Source of the DNA: Jejuia pallidilutea
Lineage (GTDB): Bacteria; Bacteroidota; Bacteroidia; Flavobacteriales; Flavobacteriaceae
DNA length: 64,000 bases
Assembly (NCBI RefSeq): GCF_002973595.1
Contig: NZ_PVEO01000004.1
Location: 310,001 to 374,000, forward strand
Reading direction: 5' to 3'
The notes under the pieces are model-generated. The model did no database searches, had not been told where the DNA came from, and saw only the letters and a list, made by a program, of their open reading frames with translations. How positions within the stretch are numbered: the first letter of the stretch is position 1; every line of letters starts with the position of its first letter. Below are positions 8,469-17,268 of the stretch, piece by piece. The position numbers and the translations under genes are program-made.

Positions 8469-11369
8469 ATGAATAAGCTTACACTTCAATTGTTTTTACT
8501 ATTCATACTTTCATTTTCCTTTGTAAACACCGTTAAGGCACAATTCGTTCATCCAGGAATTACCCACAAAAAATCCGATCTTGATAGAATTAAGCACATG
8601 GTTGAAGCTGAAGTTGACCCATGGTATACTTCCTACCAAGAAATGATTTTAGATCCTAAATCAAGTTACGACTATGTAGTACAGGGAGACCCTTCATTCA
8701 CAGAATTAGGAAGAAATAATAAAGTGAATTATGGTGCATGGAACAGTGATATACGTGCAGCGTATTACAATGCTTTACGATGGTATGTTGAGGACGATAC
8801 CCGTTATGCAGAAAAGGCTATTGAAATTTTTAATGCTTGGGTAAATTTAGAAGCTGTAACCAGTAACGGCACTATGGCACTGAGTGGAGGAGTTGGTTAT
8901 ATTATGATAGAGGCTGCAGAAATTATAAAACATACCTATAACGGTTGGTCTGAAACCGACCGGAAAAAATTTGAAGATATGTTGGTTTTTCCAGGATACT
9001 CCAATACACAAGTTCCTGCAAGTGTTTCTAGAAGCTACGGCACGTTTTATTGGCAATCTTACCAAGGTGACTCTGGGCGCCATGGCAACCAAGGTTTGTC
9101 TGGATGGAGAACGGTAATGGCCATTGGAATATTTCTAGATAATGAAATAATTTATGATCGCGCATTGCGCTATATAAAAGGGCTACCTCACCGCTCAGAC
9201 GATTTGCCTTACCCATCAGGACCGCCTACAATAGGAGAATTACTTTCCTCAACTGAATATGTAGATACCTATCGTGCCACTTCAGGAACTTCAATTCCAG
9301 ATTATGGCTTTAATGAAGTTATGACCAATTATATTTACGAGAATGGGCAGTGTCAAGAAAGTTCTAGAGATCAACAACATACAGCTTTCGGTATCGGTTT
9401 ATTAACGTCAATGGCGGAAATGGCATGGAACCAAGGCGACGATTTATACAGTCATGCCAATGATAGGTTACTGTCAGGTTTAGAATATAATATGAGGTAT
9501 AATGTGTCTGCCATTCAATCGTACCCAGACCAAACTACACCTTGGGAGCCAACAGTAACATCGGGAGAATTTGAGGAAGGATTCGATAGAACCGGACGCT
9601 GGTATTCAAAAGCTATTAGTCCAGATGGAAGAGGAGAGTTTCCAGGGGTAAGACCTGTTTACGAAATGCCTGTAGCCCATTATTTAGGAAGAGGTTTAAA
9701 AAATGAAAATGATGTGTTATGGACTAAAAGAGCACGTGATAAAGCTATAGAAATTTCAGGATATGAAGCCGCTGGTTGGACTAACGATGCTATTGGTTGG
9801 GGTGCGCTTACAGCTCGCCGTCCTGCGTATTGTTATGGTGATCCTATTTCTGGGTTTGATGGTAGTGGCTTGCCTATTTATAATATGAATACTACTGAAA
9901 GTACGATAGAAGCTGAAAACTTTGATTACGATCCAATACACCAAGGAGAAGGAAGAATATACCACGATCTAAGCACTTCAAACACAGGGGGAGCATATAG
10001 AATATTTGATGGAGTTGATATTGAAAGTACGCCAGCTAATCAGTACAACATAACTTCTATACAAGCAGGTGAATGGTTAACCTACACTGTGGCAGTTCCC
10101 AAAAGCGCTTTGTATAGTATTACCATTAACTATGCGGCTTTACAATCAGGTGGTACTATGAAGATTAATGTTGGAGGCGAAGATAAAACCACTGATGTAG
10201 AAGTGCCTTTTGGAGTGCCAAATTCAACCGGTGCTACCGACTGGAAATCTTTTACAATTGCTGAAGATATTTTGTTAGAAAAAGGCGTACAGAGTTTTAA
10301 AATAATGTTTAATGGTACTTCTGAATCTTTTAAACTTGATAGTTTTTCAATAGTACAAACAGGTATTGCTAAATCAGATCAGACCATAGAGTTTTTTACC
10401 ATTTCAGATAAGGTAGTGGGAAGTGCAGATTTTGATCCTGAGGCTAAAGCTAGCTCTGATTTAGAAGTAATCTATTCAAGCTCAAACCCTTCAGTGGCCA
10501 CTATAGTGAATGGAAAAGTACATATAGTGGGAGCAGGAACAACAACCATTATAGCTAATCAATCGGGTAACGAGTTTTTTAATGCTGCACCAAGTGTGGA
10601 CCAACAACTTCGAGTAGTTGATGCTGTAGAGGGTACTTTAAGTTTAGATGCCGATGCTGACGCCTATGTACATGAGTCCAACCCTAATAATAACTATGGT
10701 TCTGCTGAGGTTTTGGTTACTAAAGTTGAAGGGAGATACGCGTTTTTAAAATTCAATTTAAGTAGTATTCCGGGACCTATAGTTTCGGCGACACTTAGAA
10801 TTTATCAACGAACAGGCTTCCGCGACCTTCGTGCGGTGTATGATGTTGAAGATGATAGTTGGACGGAAAATGGCATAACATGGAACAATAAGCCAGCTTT
10901 TGATAATGAACGGGCAAGCGTTACAACAACTTCTACTTGGAGCGAATGGGATATTTCATCATACGCCGCGCAAGAGTATAACGGTGATAAAATAATTACG
11001 GTTGCTGTAAAAGATCCAGCGAATAGCGGCACAGGTATTGATTTCCGAAGTAAAGAATTCGGACCTGATTATGCTCCAGAGCTTGTGGTGGAATATTCGA
11101 GTGAGGCACTTAGCGTTAATGAAATTAAGATGCCAATTGAATTATATCCTAATCCTGCTACCAAAGAGTTGAATGTGTATTTAGGAAACTTTACAAATAC
11201 AGGAAAGACAACATTATCACTTTACACCTTAAAAGGTGAAAAAGTAATGGAGGTAAGTCCTGAGCACGATAAGGCAATTCTAAACCTTTCAAAACTCAGC
11301 GCTGGAGTGTACGTGTTGTTGGTTAAAAATGGTGATAAAATAGCTTCAAAAAAGATAGTTAAGATTTAA
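8469..11369 (+). CDS. alginate-lyase-superfamily (PL38-like) multidomain enzyme, T9SS-exported
   Basis: A 966-residue exported protein. Signal peptide at 1-24 (VKA/QF). Residues about 25-485 form an alginate-lyase-superfamily (alpha/alpha)-toroid that starts with the typical FVHPGITHKKSDLDRIK and contains GQCQESSRDQQHTAFG, whose Arg and His are likely active-site residues. Then come a CBM6-like beta-sandwich (about 475-638), a short Ig-like (Big) module (about 643-720), a DNRLRE beta-sandwich (about 724-890; some such modules bind alginate) and a T9SS type-A sorting domain (IELYPNP to the end). The toroid resembles PL38 (glucuronan lyases) more than classic PL5, but family and substrate need a search. 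It should act on the cell surface or outside, making the first cuts in a uronic-acid-containing chain. A paralogue lies at 14680. Confidence 0.8.
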   Translation: MNKLTLQLFLLFILSFSFVNTVKAQFVHPGITHKKSDLDRIKHMVEAEVDPWYTSYQEMILDPKSSYDYVVQGDPSFTELGRNNKVNYGAWNSDIRAAYYNALRWYVEDDTRYAEKAIEIFNAWVNLEAVTSNGTMALSGGVGYIMIEAAEIIKHTYNGWSETDRKKFEDMLVFPGYSNTQVPASVSRSYGTFYWQSYQGDSGRHGNQGLSGWRTVMAIGIFLDNEIIYDRALRYIKGLPHRSDDLPYPSGPPTIGELLSSTEYVDTYRATSGTSIPDYGFNEVMTNYIYENGQCQESSRDQQHTAFGIGLLTSMAEMAWNQGDDLYSHANDRLLSGLEYNMRYNVSAIQSYPDQTTPWEPTVTSGEFEEGFDRTGRWYSKAISPDGRGEFPGVRPVYEMPVAHYLGRGLKNENDVLWTKRARDKAIEISGYEAAGWTNDAIGWGALTARRPAYCYGDPISGFDGSGLPIYNMNTTESTIEAENFDYDPIHQGEGRIYHDLSTSNTGGAYRIFDGVDIESTPANQYNITSIQAGEWLTYTVAVPKSALYSITINYAALQSGGTMKINVGGEDKTTDVEVPFGVPNSTGATDWKSFTIAEDILLEKGVQSFKIMFNGTSESFKLDSFSIVQTGIAKSDQTIEFFTISDKVVGSADFDPEAKASSDLEVIYSSSNPSVATIVNGKVHIVGAGTTTIIANQSGNEFFNAAPSVDQQLRVVDAVEGTLSLDADADAYVHESNPNNNYGSAEVLVTKVEGRYAFLKFNLSSIPGPIVSATLRIYQRTGFRDLRAVYDVEDDSWTENGITWNNKPAFDNERASVTTTSTWSEWDISSYAAQEYNGDKIITVAVKDPANSGTGIDFRSKEFGPDYAPELVVEYSSEALSVNEIKMPIELYPNPATKELNVYLGNFTNTGKTTLSLYTLKGEKVMEVSPEHDKAILNLSKLSAGVYVLLVKNGDKIASKKIVKI

Positions 11370-11451
11370 AATTAAACTAATAGTACAATACTAGAAAACA
11401 AAAAGTACTTCATAGAAGGTGAATTGTATGTTGTTCGTAAACGTTAATTGC

Positions 11452-12969
11452 ATGATGAATAAGGCTTGTTCTAATAAAGAAAATATACAGTCGAATCCCA
11501 TACTGTTTATAAAAACAAGCTTATTTCTATTGCTTATAGTTTTAACGATGTCTTGTAAGGAAAACGAAATTACAAAATCACCTAAAAACATCCTCTTAAT
11601 TTGTGTAGATGATTTACGCCCCGAGTTAAATACATTCGGCGCCACTTATATTAAATCACCGCATATAGACGAATTAGCTTCAAAAGGTCGCGCATTTCAC
11701 AACCATTTTGTTAATGCACCTAGTTGTGGACCTTCGAGATATACCTTATTAACAGGTCAATATGGGTTACAGTACAGACAAAATGGTAATAGAGCATTAT
11801 TTTTTCGCGCAAAGAATAAAACTTCAAATTCGGGGAGTGTTCCACCGAGCATGCCAGAGTGGTTTAAACAACACGGATATACCACGGTTTCGGTGGGTAA
11901 AGTGTCGCATCACCCAGGCGGTAGAGGTGGAGAAAATTGGAATGATAATACTATTCCAGAAATGCCAGATGCGTGGGATGAACATATAATGCCAGTAGGA
12001 GCGTGGAAAACACCTAGAGGAAGTATGCACGGGTTGGCGCACGGGAGAATTAGAACAGATACAGATAGAGCAGTAATTGAAACGGTGGATGATGGCGATA
12101 ATAGTTATCCAGACGGCCTAATAGCGGAAGAAGGACTAAAACAACTTGAAACGCTTGCAAACGCAGATAAACCATTTTTTTTGGCAATAGGGTTAATTAA
12201 GCCACATTTGCCTTTTGGTGTTCCAAAAACGTATTTAGATATGTATGAAGGTGTTGAAATCCCACCCATTCCGCATCCAGAGAAACCCGAAGGCAAAACA
12301 ACGTGGCATGCATCCAAAGAATTTATGAATTATCATCGTGGAGGTAGAAACCCGAATGAAGATGTTGATTTTGCAATGGAATTGAAAAAATACTACGCAG
12401 CTTGTGTAAGTTATGCCGATAAACATGTAGGCGACATTCTATCGAAATTAAAAGAAACGGGCGCCGATAAAAACACTATCGTCGTATTGTGGGGAGACCA
12501 CGGTTGGCATCTTGGAGAACATGCCATTTGGGGTAAACATGCACTTTTTGATGAATCGTTGCATTCACCACTAATAATTTACGCTCCCGAAATGGAGCAA
12601 AATGGAAAAAAAAGTGACGCCTTTGTAGAAACTATAGATGTTTTTCCAACATTATGCGAACTTAGCGAACTTCCTGTGCCCAATTTTGCGCATGGTGTTT
12701 CATTAAAACCCATTTTAGATAACCCAGAAGCAGAGGGTCATTCTGTAGCGGGATATTATACAAATGCATCAACACTTAGAACTCCTAATTACAGATTTAT
12801 ACAGCATAAAATTGGTGATGTTGAACTGTATAATCATAATTCAACAGAAAAAGAAACGAAGAATATTGCCAACGAAAATCAAGAATTAGTTAACACACTT
12901 AAACATCAACTTGAAGAAAAGTTAGGTCCGCTGGCTTTTAGTTGGGATGTTAAGCAAAATAAAAAATAA
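11452..12969 (+). CDS. lipoprotein sulfatase, family S1 (iduronate-2-sulfatase-like)
   Basis: An S1 (formylglycine-dependent) sulfatase that hydrolyses sulfate esters from sugars. The maturation motif CGPSR has its Cys codon at 11725-11727, followed by YTLLTG; the N-terminal metal site ICVDDLRPEL and the C-terminal WGDHGWHLGEH are present, and the overall layout resembles the iduronate-2-sulfatase group (S1_7-like). The signal peptide ends in a lipobox (LTMSC), so it is membrane-anchored. The start is uncertain: the frame is open from a GTG at 11419 and ATGs at 11428, 11452 and 11455; I chose 11452 because it leaves a normal-length lipoprotein signal. A second sulfatase follows 10-34 bases downstream. 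Cys-type maturation needs a formylglycine-generating or anSME enzyme, which is not in this window. Confidence 0.85.
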   Translation: MMNKACSNKENIQSNPILFIKTSLFLLLIVLTMSCKENEITKSPKNILLICVDDLRPELNTFGATYIKSPHIDELASKGRAFHNHFVNAPSCGPSRYTLLTGQYGLQYRQNGNRALFFRAKNKTSNSGSVPPSMPEWFKQHGYTTVSVGKVSHHPGGRGGENWNDNTIPEMPDAWDEHIMPVGAWKTPRGSMHGLAHGRIRTDTDRAVIETVDDGDNSYPDGLIAEEGLKQLETLANADKPFFLAIGLIKPHLPFGVPKTYLDMYEGVEIPPIPHPEKPEGKTTWHASKEFMNYHRGGRNPNEDVDFAMELKKYYAACVSYADKHVGDILSKLKETGADKNTIVVLWGDHGWHLGEHAIWGKHALFDESLHSPLIIYAPEMEQNGKKSDAFVETIDVFPTLCELSELPVPNFAHGVSLKPILDNPEAEGHSVAGYYTNASTLRTPNYRFIQHKIGDVELYNHNSTEKETKNIANENQELVNTLKHQLEEKLGPLAFSWDVKQNKK

Positions 12970-12979
12970 ATTAAGACGA

Positions 12980-14497
12980 ATGAAATTTAAACAAATAGAG
13001 CAAATGAGGAACTTCAAATTAATTTCAAATAAATACACATTATTATGTTTGGTATTAGTGGTGTTGTGTAATTGTAAAGGTAACACAGAATCGAAATCTG
13101 AAGAGGCAACTAAAAAACCTAATTTTTTGTTTGTTTTGGTAGATGATCAATCTCCTTTCGATTTAAAAACCTACGACCCAAATTCAATATTAGAAACACC
13201 AACCATTAGTAAATTGGCAGAAGAAGGTATTGTATTTGAACAAGCACGCCATATGGGGTCTATGAATGGAGCCGTTTGTACACCTTCACGACATATGATT
13301 ATGAGTGGTCGCACATTATGGCATTTACCACCAAGCGCAGAATTTCAAAAACAACCCGACCCGCATGAAATAGATGAACAAACTATTGGTGCAGTTTTTA
13401 ACAGAGCAGGCTACAAAACCATGCGAACTTGTAAACGAGGCAATTCGTACCCAGGCGCCAACAAACAATTTAGTGTGGTAAAAGATGCTACAAAGCGAGG
13501 AGGTACCGAGGAAACAGGTAGTGCATGGCATGCTAAACAAGTTTTAGAATATTTAAATAAAAGAGAACAAACTAAAGAAGACAATCCGTTTTTTATTTAT
13601 TTCGGATTTTCGCACCCGCATGATGTTCGCGATGGTACACCAGAATTGTTAGAGAAGTATGGTGCTGTAAATCATAAAGATAAAACTACCCTACCACCGC
13701 TAAATGAAAAACAACCACAATTACCACCTAATTATTTAGAAGCTCATCCATTTCATCATGGACATCCTAATTTAAGAGACGAAGTTAGAGTAAGCGGTGT
13801 TTGGGAAAATAGAGACGAAAATACCATACGAAATGAGTTAGGAAGAGAGTTTGCTTGTTCTGAAAATATCGATATTCAAATAAATAAAGTTTTAAATAAA
13901 CTAGAAGCCATGGGCGAGTTAGACAATACCTATATAATTTACACGGCAGATCATGGTATGGCCATTGGTAGACATGGTTTACAAGGTAAACAAAACCTTT
14001 ACGAACATACATGGCGTGTGCCTTTTATAGTAAAAGGACCAAATTTACCTTCTGGAAAACGTGTAAAAGGCAATATATATTTACTAGATGTATTACCAAC
14101 ATTATGCGATTTGGCAGGTATTGATACACCCCCAACAGTTGAAGGTAAAAGTTTTGTACCTGTATTAAAAGGTGAACAAGAATCGGTTAGAGATGTAATG
14201 TATGGCGTTTACGCAGGCGGAACAAAACCGGGTATGCGTACCGTAAAAAAAGGCGATTGGAAACTTATTAAATACGATGTTTTAGATGGTGAAGTGAGAG
14301 AAACACAACTCTTTAACTTAGCTGAAAATCCAAACGAATATCTACCAGAACACGGCAAAATGGGAGAGATGCAAACCAATTTAGCAAACAATCCAAAATA
14401 TGCCGATAAGTTGGCAGAAATGGAAGCATTGTTATTAGAACAAATGGAAAAGCATGACGATCCTTATCGTTTGTGGAACCAGCCTCAAATAAACTAA
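12980..14497 (+). CDS. lipoprotein sulfatase, family S1 (second copy, different subfamily)
   Basis: A second S1 sulfatase, clearly not a recent duplicate of its neighbour. Catalytic CTPSR has its Cys codon at 13277-13279, preceded by GSMNGAV; the metal site is FLVLVDDQ-like (FVLVDDQSPFD) and the late site is YTADHGMAIGRHGLQGKQN. The signal ends with a lipobox (VLCNC), so it is a membrane lipoprotein. Start choice: ATG at 12980 lies 10 bases after the upstream stop; an ATG at 13004 would give a shorter, also normal, signal; the in-frame ATG at 12947 lies inside the previous gene. Two subfamilies side by side suggest sulfate groups at two different positions or sugars. A strong terminator follows directly, so this gene ends a transcription unit. 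Confidence 0.85.
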   Translation: MKFKQIEQMRNFKLISNKYTLLCLVLVVLCNCKGNTESKSEEATKKPNFLFVLVDDQSPFDLKTYDPNSILETPTISKLAEEGIVFEQARHMGSMNGAVCTPSRHMIMSGRTLWHLPPSAEFQKQPDPHEIDEQTIGAVFNRAGYKTMRTCKRGNSYPGANKQFSVVKDATKRGGTEETGSAWHAKQVLEYLNKREQTKEDNPFFIYFGFSHPHDVRDGTPELLEKYGAVNHKDKTTLPPLNEKQPQLPPNYLEAHPFHHGHPNLRDEVRVSGVWENRDENTIRNELGREFACSENIDIQINKVLNKLEAMGELDNTYIIYTADHGMAIGRHGLQGKQNLYEHTWRVPFIVKGPNLPSGKRVKGNIYLLDVLPTLCDLAGIDTPPTVEGKSFVPVLKGEQESVRDVMYGVYAGGTKPGMRTVKKGDWKLIKYDVLDGEVRETQLFNLAENPNEYLPEHGKMGEMQTNLANNPKYADKLAEMEALLLEQMEKHDDPYRLWNQPQIN

Positions 14498-14520
14498 ATA
14501 TTAAGTTGTTTTTAGTTTTA

Positions 14521-14559
14521 AAAAGTGCTGTATTCTAATATTCGAATACAGCACTTTTT
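14521..14559 (+). terminator. rho-independent terminator after second sulfatase gene
   Basis: A perfect 15-base-pair stem (14521-14535 with 14544-14558) closes an 8-base loop and is followed by a T-rich tract. It lies 24 bases after the sulfatase stop and separates the first PUL unit from the second. Confidence 0.85.
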
Positions 14560-14679
14560 GTTGTTGGCTGTTATGTGTGGATGATTATGAGTAATAAGTT
14601 TAAGTCATAGCATCATAATTTACACTCTTTTTAAGTATCTATTAATAATATTACAACAACTAATTTAACTAAATAACAT

Positions 14680-17268
14680 ATGAATCATCAAAAAAAGGGG
14701 TTTTACGTTTTTTTTATCTTTTTAATTTTACCTATTACCTCGGTTATAGCTCAATTAGTACATCCAGGTATATCTCATAGCATGTCTGATTTAGAACGAA
14801 TAAAAGCCATGGTAGAAACAGGTGAAGAACCATGGGCTTCAGAGTTCGCAAATTTTAGTTCCAATAGCAAATCGTTATGTAGCTACACAGTAAAAGGTAA
14901 TACTAGTATTACAGAGATAACTAATCATGGCGATTTTCAAAATGATGGTTATGCAGCATATTATAACGCGCTCATGTGGTATATAACAGGAAATGAATGT
15001 CATGCAGAAAAGGCTGTAGAAATATTTAATTCATGGGTAAATGTTACAAATACAACTGGTATTCCGCTAAATCAAGGTCGAGGCCCTTGGAAAATGTGTG
15101 AAGGTGCAGAAATTATAAAGTATACTTACAATGGATGGTCTTTGGCAGACCAGCAGAAATTTGCAGATATGTTGGTTTATCCGGGGTATTCCACAACATC
15201 GGTCCCTTCTGGCAATAAGACGTTTTACTGGAATCTTTACCAAGGCGATCCGGGTCGTTATGGTAATCAAGGGTTATTCGCATATCGTTCATTAATGGCA
15301 ATGGCTATTTTTTTAGATAATGAAATAATGTATGATAGGGCACTTCGTTATTTGCAAGGGTTACCGCATAGAGCTGATGACTTAGCTTACCCTTCAGGGC
15401 CTCCAAATTTTAACACAAATACCCCATACAATAATTGTGAGTTTATAGAAGAACGTAATGCATCAGGTAGACGTACTACAATAGAAGATTATGGTTACAA
15501 TGAAGTTATGAGTAACTATATCTATGAAAATGGACAGTGTCAGGAATCTGCTAGGGATCAAGTACATTCTTCTGTTGGTATTCAAATTATTGCTTGTATG
15601 GCAGAAATAGCTTGGAACCAAGGGGATAATTTGTATGGGCATTTAGATAATCGTCTATTAAAAGGGATTGAGTTTTTTTTCAGGTATAATGTAGGTGCAG
15701 ATCAGTTTAGTGATTACGGGCACCCAGATTGGAACCCTACTGTTGCTTCTGGTGAGTTTATAGAACGACGTGACCGAACTGGACGTTTTTTAGCAAAAAA
15801 AATAAACCCTCATGTCGTATGCGATTATACTAGAGATAGTAGAGGAGAGGATGTGCTAGATCCTTGGTATGAAATGGTGCTTGGGCATTATAAAGACCGT
15901 ATAAATTTGCCGTCTACTAATTATGAATGGACATTAAAAGGTCTGGAGATTTACCAAGACGTAATAGGTTTTGAAGGAGAACATCGTCCTTCAGAATTTC
16001 ATGGTTGGGGTGGTTTGAAATTTCATAGAGTAAGTCCTGGAGACCCTATAAGCGGTTTTGATGGTAATGGTTTACCAACTTATAGCATAAATGATTTGTC
16101 CGTACCTGTTGAGGCAGAAAATTATGATTATTTTGTATTAGATGGTCAAGGTAGAACCTATAATGATACTTCAGTAAGTAATGACGGAGGCGAATACAGA
16201 GTCGACGAAGGGGTAGATTTAAAAATATGTAGTGAAGGAGGGTATTGTGTAACTAATATAGAAGATGGTGAATGGCTAACATATACCGTAAATGTACCTT
16301 CCAATGGAATATATAATATTAGTATTCGTTATGCCTCGGTAAACTCAAACGGAAAAATAAAATTTAATTTTGGAGGGGAAGACATAACCTCAGAAGTTGC
16401 TGTGCCATTTGGGACACCAAATTCAACAGGATTAACAGATTGGAAAGATTTAGAAGTAGCCAATGAGGTTCGTTTAGTACAAGGCGTACAAGCTATGAAA
16501 GTATTGTTTAGTGGGGTAAACAATACATTTGAACTTAATAATATAACCGTAACCTTGGTAGAGGCAGATCCAGATCCTATAAATTTGGCAATTGCTCATG
16601 GGGTAGCAACGCAATCAACAAATAGACCTAGTGATGGTTTTGCTCCCAATGCTATTGATGGAAATACCAATGGACTGTGGAGTGGTGGTTCTGTAACACA
16701 TACAGGGGGAAATGCTACTTTAGACCCAGAACCATGGTGGCAGGTAGATTTAGGAAATAACTATAATATAGAAACTATAAAAATTTATAATAGAACAGAT
16801 GGTTGTTGTGCTGGGAGATTAAACAATTTTACTGTAGAAGTTATAGATAGTGAAGGTAATGTAACTTTTAGTCAATTCTTCGCAACAGCTCCTAGTAACA
16901 TATTTACTGTTGCCACAGGAGATGTAGTTGGTCGTGTAATAAGAATATCAAAGACCTCTTCTACAGCATTAGCATTAGCCGAAGTAGAAGTTTATGGTGT
17001 TAATTCTCCTGTTACACTATCTAACCAAGATGTTGAATTTAAGAGCAAAATAAAATTATACCCAAACCCTACTCAAAATACATTTACAATAGAGAATTGT
17101 GTTGGATCTAAACTTGCTATTTATAACCTGTTAGGTAAGCAGGTTTTACAAACTACTGTAGCAGATAATAAACAGTTAGTGGATGTAAGGTTTTTAGATA
17201 CAGGTATTTATTTTGTAAAAATTAGTGCCAACGGAAATACTCTAACAAAAAAGATGGTTAAAAAATGA
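14680..17268 (+). CDS. alginate-lyase-superfamily (PL38-like) enzyme with F5/8C module, T9SS-exported
   Basis: An 862-residue paralogue of the lyase at 8469. Signal peptide at about 1-25 (VIA/QL). The toroid (about 26-480) starts LVHPGISHSMSDLERIKAM and keeps the active-site-like GQCQESARDQVHSSVG; the CBM6-like module (about 485-625) also aligns with its paralogue. After that the two differ: this protein has a fucolectin/F5-8-type-C module (about 635-780; ATQSTNRPSDGFAPNAIDG, DPEPWWQVDLG) instead of the Ig-like and DNRLRE modules, then a T9SS type-A domain (LYPNPTQNTF to the end). It should be extracellular. Swapped binding modules on a conserved catalytic unit suggest the two enzymes attack the same bond in different physical contexts. 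It overlaps the next gene by 4 bases (ATGA), a sign of coupling. Confidence 0.8.
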   Translation: MNHQKKGFYVFFIFLILPITSVIAQLVHPGISHSMSDLERIKAMVETGEEPWASEFANFSSNSKSLCSYTVKGNTSITEITNHGDFQNDGYAAYYNALMWYITGNECHAEKAVEIFNSWVNVTNTTGIPLNQGRGPWKMCEGAEIIKYTYNGWSLADQQKFADMLVYPGYSTTSVPSGNKTFYWNLYQGDPGRYGNQGLFAYRSLMAMAIFLDNEIMYDRALRYLQGLPHRADDLAYPSGPPNFNTNTPYNNCEFIEERNASGRRTTIEDYGYNEVMSNYIYENGQCQESARDQVHSSVGIQIIACMAEIAWNQGDNLYGHLDNRLLKGIEFFFRYNVGADQFSDYGHPDWNPTVASGEFIERRDRTGRFLAKKINPHVVCDYTRDSRGEDVLDPWYEMVLGHYKDRINLPSTNYEWTLKGLEIYQDVIGFEGEHRPSEFHGWGGLKFHRVSPGDPISGFDGNGLPTYSINDLSVPVEAENYDYFVLDGQGRTYNDTSVSNDGGEYRVDEGVDLKICSEGGYCVTNIEDGEWLTYTVNVPSNGIYNISIRYASVNSNGKIKFNFGGEDITSEVAVPFGTPNSTGLTDWKDLEVANEVRLVQGVQAMKVLFSGVNNTFELNNITVTLVEADPDPINLAIAHGVATQSTNRPSDGFAPNAIDGNTNGLWSGGSVTHTGGNATLDPEPWWQVDLGNNYNIETIKIYNRTDGCCAGRLNNFTVEVIDSEGNVTFSQFFATAPSNIFTVATGDVVGRVIRISKTSSTALALAEVEVYGVNSPVTLSNQDVEFKSKIKLYPNPTQNTFTIENCVGSKLAIYNLLGKQVLQTTVADNKQLVDVRFLDTGIYFVKISANGNTLTKKMVKK

